In this document: positions 58,102-64,000 of the stretch, piece after piece | How the letters are laid out: each line of letters begins with the position of its first letter | Position numbering within the stretch: the stretch's first letter is position 1 | Origin: Mycteria americana | Lineage: Eukaryota; Chordata; Aves; Ciconiiformes; Ciconiidae | Assembly (NCBI RefSeq): GCF_035582795.1 | Contig: NC_134366.1 | Coordinates: 141,518,756 to 141,582,755, forward strand | DNA length: 64,000 nucleotides | Direction of reading: 5' to 3' | Program-made: the position numbers and the translations under genes | The notes under the pieces: generated by a model | Seen by the model: only the letters and a program-made list of their open reading frames with translations | What the model was told of the DNA's origin: nothing | The model's database searches: none

Positions 58102-61100
58102 AAGGGTTGGGAGAGACCTTAAAAATGCAGGATTTCATTCCATGTTGAAATGTATTCTCCACGCAGGCTGCTGCTTTAATGTTGAACAGCATAGGTCTCT
58201 GAGTGGTTTTGTGCATCAAAGACGTACGCGCTGAAACACCTAGCGTCTTGCCACAATTGGATGTTAATGTTTCTAGACCAGAGTTATTTGGCCCAGCGCT
58301 GAGGTTACTGGCTGATATCAGTTTGTTTTTCAACGTTATCATTATTTAAAAAGAGTTTTTTGAGGCTGTTTGAATTTTTTTAATACATGCAATGGCAGTG
58401 ATTTATGAACGTTCCTGGTTTCAGCTGTAGCTGTACAGAAGGGTTGAATCTGCTCTCAGCATATTTTTTACATGATTTTAATAATTGGAGGCAAATATAT
58501 TAGAAATCTTTTAGGTTCATTTAAAAATCTATGCAATTTAAACAAACGCTGAATTGTGTAATGGTTTGTCTGGGAATTACTTAGGCTGCACAGCGTAATA
58601 ATATTTTATTAGCTGTCATTTGTTTTCTAGGAAGAAAATGGTGATTTTTATGTTGTGCGTTACGTGAAAACTTGGCACTGAAACGGGACAGTCCCTGAAC
58701 GTGAATTTCTAAAAAGGTGGGACAGTAGTTGCCCAAAAGGTGAAGACTTGAGAAAAATCGGGGTGGGTCATTTCTTTCCTGAAATGAAGCAGGGTACAGA
58801 TTAGGAGCCATTAAGGTTTGCCAGGAGTTGCTGGTCATAGAAGCCTGTTTAAGTGCTCACTGTCAACAAGGAAATCATGGGCAGCACTTAAAGTGGCTCA
58901 CCTCTGATTTATTCATAAACCTCACACGAGCACTTGGCTTTGTTCTTGCTCTGGTAAGGGGGAACTGATGCCAATAAGAACAGGAATAAAGAGCTTCTTG
59001 CATGGTCCAAAAGTGAATAGCACTTTATCTCAAAGCATGACCTCCATTCCCAAGATCTGTTGTGTTACAGTTGACTCCGCTAGATGTGTATTCTCAGATG
59101 AATTGCTAGAAGAGGTTACAACAAATATATACTTTGTAAACCCTCTAGATGTAACAAGAACTGTGTAACTGGAACTTAGGTTCTAACTTGACAGAAAGGT
59201 TGCGGTATTCATAGTGAACTGAGAGATTTCCGTTTCAGACAGCGCTTTATGCTGGTGTTTTTAATGTGAGTCAGAAAACAGTATGATTATGTGGCTGCGA
59301 TTCAAGCGAAAATTTTATATTCTTTAAGGGATTCATTTGAGAAACGTATTTTGATAAAAGCACACACACAGAAAGGCGAAGTAGTTCAGAGACCAAAAAG
59401 AAAAAAAAAAAGTAAAAGAAAAAAGTTGACTTCGTTTTTAGGCATATTTGATTGCTGCTGCTTTATTTTTGTTTCTCTAAAAAAGGCAAAGTAGTGCTTG
59501 CAGTCCGCGATGGGGGAAGGGACCTTTCGAAGACGGTCAACTGCCGTGTTTGCACTGGGGCAGAGGTTGAGTACAGTTACTTAAATCCCCAGAGAAACAT
59601 TTAGTTAACGCTAGTCTCTTTCTGATCCTGTCTGAGTCTGGTTTTCTTTTCTGCTTTTTAATGAAGTTTGTTTGTTGCTATGTTTAGGTTATGTTTTTAA
59701 ACTGACTTGCATTTTCACAACAGATTTGACCAAAAGAGTCATAATGGAAGACAGTGATGAGAGTTAATGATACGTCTTTGATAAAGCAGTCCTCGTGTGC
59801 AATCTGATCACAGCCATCAGCTCATTTGTCATGGCTGAAGTGAAAATGTCAGGACCAATGAGTGTATCAGTGCTGAAGGGGGCGAAAGGGCTTTTGGAGA
59901 CACTTTTGTGCTGGGAGTGGGCCATAGCTTAGATGCAGCTCTAGGGAAATACTGGGATTAGCCAACTCTGTGCACAAATCCCTAGCATAACAGAATTAGT
60001 TGGGAAAATGAGGTTTGTTAGGGCAAAAAAAAATCTGTAGAACTGCTGTAGGCTGCAGCGCAGGAACTATGCAAAACAGTAAGGCATTTTATTAAAATAA
60101 TTTTAGCAATGTGGATGTACACACATTCCAACAAAAATCACAACTGGTAGCCAACATTATAACAAACCCCACCTTAATGCATTTTGTATATGTACGTGGG
60201 TTTGCTTCTAGGAAAAAAAAAAGTGCATTTAAAATAAGTACGGTCTTCACAATCTTAAAAGAAGGTTTTCTGAATTTGACACAGTGGAAATTAATACAAC
60301 GTATTTAAATATGAACTGGTGCTGATGATCTTTTTGCATGGGTTAGTTCAAATAAAAGCTAAGGGCAGTCTCCCCACTGCAGACACTTCTTTACTCAGGA
60401 GGTGTAAATCGTACTATAGGAACACATTGATTGCCAAACTGGGACTCTGGTATGGCTAGCCTCTTCTTTCTTTGACTGGTCTGTACAAGGTGCTTCTGAA
60501 GAATATCACAATAGGCAGATGTGGGATAACCTATTGTATACGCCTGCCTTGCCATGATGGCAAATGCAAATTTTTCAGATCTCTGAAGAGCAAGGTTTAA
60601 TATCCCTCACAATTTTTTTTTTGTGTTCACATTCATTACAATAACTCTGGATATTTTGGCAGCCAGTTTCCATTCTCTTTTTTAACCTTGGTGAATTCAT
60701 GATCTCAGTGGTATCCTGCAGCAATGAGTCCTACTGTCTAACCCCTTTGCCCCTCTCGTCATCAGGTTTTAATTTGTCACAGTTTAGCTTTCTTGGAAAC
60801 CTGCTACTTGTCTTTTGGTAAGCCTCGTCTTGCTTCCTGTTACATACCTAGGAAGAGCAGGGTGCTTTTGCCACTACGTTGTCCATAAAAATGCTGAAGA
60901 AATCTTGATTTCTTTGAGGTGGGGATCCTACTTGCCAGACCTATTCGGCTGCTGTGGAACTGCGTAGGTGTTTAACCAGGTAATCCCATTACCTGCACTA
61001 TGCCAGCCCAAGAGGAGTGAGCGGGAGTGAGTTATTCCATCTCCAGTGCGTGGAGTGGTTACTGAGGAATTGTCCGAACACTAGGAGTATGTAGATAATT

Positions 61101-62149
61101 GTCTGGCTACACCGGTTAATAATGGCTATTTGCCTGTGGAAGGGATGTTTACCTGTTTTGCTGTACTTCCTGCGTGTTTGATATTGAAGAATTGGGGGTG
61201 TTTTGACTTCACAGATCCGTGCCGAGGGGGTTCAGCAGACTGCCAGCTGAGAGCCGTTTTTCCTTTGTCTGGTGTTGCTATTAGAGGTGCTGCTGCAAGT
61301 TTATCATCTTTCCTTTGGATTTAATGGAAGGCTGAGATGAAATTAAGTTTGGTACCGGCTCCATTGTATCGCTGATCCGGTAGCTGCCACCATGACGCAA
61401 GGCCTTCGAAACAGAGCAGAGCGTGGCGGCGGATGGCACCAGCCCTCTCTGTGCTCCGGGTTGTTAGCGTCTCTGTGTCGCTACCGCGTGTTGCGCAGCG
61501 TTTGTCCGTGGTGGAAAGCTCTCGCTTCCTTTTTCTTTCCCAAAACTTGGGCATAAGTTTGGGAGCAGGCAGAACTAGCATGTATGCTGATCGGAGGGGG
61601 TGGAGAGCAGGGGATGTGTGGCAGAGCCTTAGGCTGTGGCTCAGATACCAGGTAATCGCCTCTGGTAAGCCTAGGCTTCCTCGCAGCGGGCTTGCAGCTA
61701 GCATGTGAAACTCCCTTTTGTGGTCACGGGCTTCAGGCCCGTGGTCCTTCTGGGCCTTCTCATGCTATGAACATGGCCACAGGGACTAAAGATACCAGGT
61801 AACCTCGAGTCTGGCATAGAAATGTGTAGTAAAGCTGCAGCCACTAGCCTTTAAACCCCAAACACTTCTCTGTTTATGCGTGTCAGTGTGAGTGGCAGCA
61901 GCAAAGTAATTTATTTAATCTAACTAGTACTTATCTTTGTTAGGAGTCGTCTGCAGATTTCTTCCATTTCATGTGCAGTGAATTGTCCTCTTTCAGATAA
62001 TGTGCTTGTACAACCTTTTTTTTTTTTGTTTAATTCTATTGATTTACAGTATTGAAGTGAAATATCTGATACCTGTTTCCTGCACTTTGACTGTACGTAG
62101 TCAAAGAAGCTGATGAGATTCTTCCCTCCCTTCCACAAGCCCTTTAGCT

Positions 62150-63100
62150 GTTTTAAATGTATAATTATCATTGCATGTCATTTGATAGCTGCACTAATTG
62201 CTGCCAACCATTGTCTGTTTGCACTTAATGCTGAAACCTGATCAACATCCTGCTTTGGTTGATGTTTGGTGGTAAACTTTAATTAACTCTTATTGCATTG
62301 AAGAAGAGCTCAGTCTCTGTGCTAACTAATCATTTACCTTCATTATGTCCTGACAGCTCCACTTGTTCCTGGTACTAATAGATACACCAGTCAGTAAATA
62401 AACCTGGAAACCTTCATGCCTTGAAGTTGTTCCACATTGATATTTTGTTGCTTAAAATATAATGGGGTAAAGATAATTATTTCAGTTAGTTTTGTATCTC
62501 TGCTTTTCCAGACACCAATCTCAAATTGCCTTTTTCATGCCAGACAATATCATTTTAATAGTGACTGTAGATTTAAGATAACATTATTCCTTCAGCATGG
62601 TTCCTATATACATGCATCTTTTGAATCAATACAATTAAGCTTGTCTCCTGTTGGAATTCTTGTAATTATTTTTCCTGAAATACTTTTCCTGTAATGATAT
62701 TGAAGTTAAAGTAATCAGGTTACTGGCAGATCATGTAAAATTCAACTCAAAATTGCTGGCTGCTTGATTTTAATTTGTCTGACATCAAGTTTGTTTGAAA
62801 AGGGATAATATGTGGTTAAACCAAGGAGCTTATAATTATGGTTGACATTTGTTTGTTTATAATGAAATCTAATTAAAGTTCATACATTTTAAAACACAAA
62901 AGTTAATTACTGAATTGCTCACTTCACTTATGCACAGCAGTCAAATTAACTTGCAGAGAAAAAAAATTACAAAAGACTATGCATAATAAAAACAAAATGC
63001 CCAGCTGATCTTGGCAATACAAAACAAATTTGCCATGATAATATTCTAGAAAAAACAAATGCTTTATTAATAACTAAACTGTTTAAAAAACATCCTGTAT
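62150..63100. promoter_or_regulatory. Possible conserved non-coding enhancer block
   Basis: Two dense motif clusters (62160-62340 and 62700-63060) with CTAATTGCTGCCAACCATTG, GGTAAACTTTAATTAACTC, ATTTGTTTGTTTATAATG and AAAGTTAATTACTGAATTGC. No simple repeats and no transposon signature. Conservation is inferred from texture only. Confidence 0.35.
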
Positions 63101-64000
63101 TTTCACTGACCAGGCTGATTTTAATACAGAGCAATATTTAAATGTTTAACATGACTTACAATACCCACAGCTTTTTTTTCTCAGAAGCATAGTTGGAAGA
63201 GTCTTGAACTCTTGTAAATGTGCTCAAAAGCATGATTCTTTATTTTTTGTTTTCATCACGACTCTTTCTGAAGTAATCTGGAGTTGTAGTATCTCCCCGA
63301 GAACTGGAACGTTTGCTCGAGTACCTGTCTTGTGATAACTTTTAGAAAGATAATTGCAGCATGTTTAGCATGCAAGCAAATTAGTATCAGGCAAACAAAA
63401 AAGTACTGTAACATTTATTTCACAATTGGTTTTGAGACAACAAAGAGGTTAGGTGAATATTATAGAGCCACTTTGACTCTCTAGTCATTATTTGTCAGTT
63501 TGGCAGTTCAGTCTTACCTTCTGAATGTGCTGACAGAGAACACATCCAGACTTTAGTAAAATCACAAAGTTTGTGATAATTCATACTTCAAAAGATTATA
63601 CTGCTCTATTTTACATCATTAAAGTATTTTTAGTATACTTACTCATGTTAATATTGCAGTTTTGTTAAATTAGGCTTTAGTTTAATGAAGCAAAGACCTA
63701 CATTTCTGGAATTTTTTCTTAAAAGCTGTGAACGCAAACGATCTCTTTCATAGTGTTTGGGAACAGGTGACAGATCCAGGCAGTATGATTTTTAGTGAAG
63801 ACAATTAGGATTAATTTTCTAGCTGCTTCTATTTAATTTAGTTCCATGTGAGTTTAAAACAACATCTAATGTAAACTAACTTTGGTCAGAGTTAAAGAGA
63901 TTAAATGGTGAAAGCTTTACAGGTTGGGAGTATCGACATATGAATAAACACAGTAAATATGATTTATTAATTCCTAAAATGATTGATGCAGCAAATTTCT

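Larger units (their letters stand above)
57942..64000. other. AT-rich non-coding, no gene recognised
   Basis: No coding exon or RNA gene. A G19 run is at 58083-58101. 62150-63100 is repeat-poor and dense in TAATTA, TTAATTAA, TGTTTGTTTAT (forkhead-like) and TGCAAAT-type motifs, which looks like enhancer sequence. Open frames here (up to 127 codons, 61321-61704 minus) show no domain. Confidence 0.5.

Noticed and set aside
61321-61708. Opposing open frames of 127 and 91 codons
   Set aside because: Overlap on opposite strands, no domain and no exon signals.
1-64000. tRNA, rRNA, snRNA genes, CRISPR arrays, bacterial operons
   Set aside because: No tRNA A/B-box arrangement, rRNA core or direct-repeat/spacer array was seen; the sequence is eukaryotic nuclear.
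1-64000. Assigning the CpG-island cluster to a named developmental gene
   Set aside because: The layout would suit several zinc-finger or homeobox loci, but no coding exon of any of them could be found here, so naming one would be a guess.

Overview
This is a window of vertebrate nuclear DNA, most likely from a bird. There are no bacterial-type genes, no operons and no dense coding. The best lineage marker is a solo long terminal repeat at 6903-7473 (minus strand). Its start, end and central sequence I recognise from memory as a family widespread in avian genomes. It is supported by degraded CR1-type LINE relics (480-1542, 4455-5375, 17865-18660) and by scattered short fragments resembling the old amniote MIR/CORE-type SINEs. 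No mammalian Alu, B1 or L1 sequence was seen.

I found no exon that I can assign to a known protein. The open reading frames are short, or are explained by low complexity or GC-rich composition, so no functional protein-coding gene is annotated. The only protein-coding trace is the reverse-transcriptase end of a dead CR1 copy (4715-4981).

Layout. 1-38.4 kb is AT-rich, gene-poor sequence with old retroelements, the solo LTR, a ~140-bp sequence present twice (216-353 and 2120-2256), a few microsatellites and two low-confidence candidate non-coding exons (20539-20651, 22878-23102). 38.4-50 kb changes character. It holds four CpG islands or CpG-rich patches (about 38.58-39.01, 43.86-44.13, 46.80-46.91 and 48.28-48.66 kb), long polypurine and polypyrimidine tracts, pentanucleotide and 17-bp tandem repeats, and a candidate untranslated exon at 49673-49891. 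50-57.3 kb and 57.9-64 kb are AT-rich, repeat-poor and full of homeodomain, POU-octamer and SOX-like motifs, which is typical of conserved non-coding enhancer sequence. A fifth CpG-rich patch at 57.64-57.90 kb carries a GGGGCC-type hexanucleotide repeat.

Interpretation (inference). Several CpG islands beside a gene desert, flanked by AT-rich non-coding blocks, fit the 5' regulatory and untranslated region of a developmental regulator, possibly with alternative promoters or an antisense lncRNA. I could not identify the gene from the sequence alone. I saw no evidence of a new defence, mobile or biosynthetic system. The most unusual features are the simple-sequence arrays inside the CpG islands.
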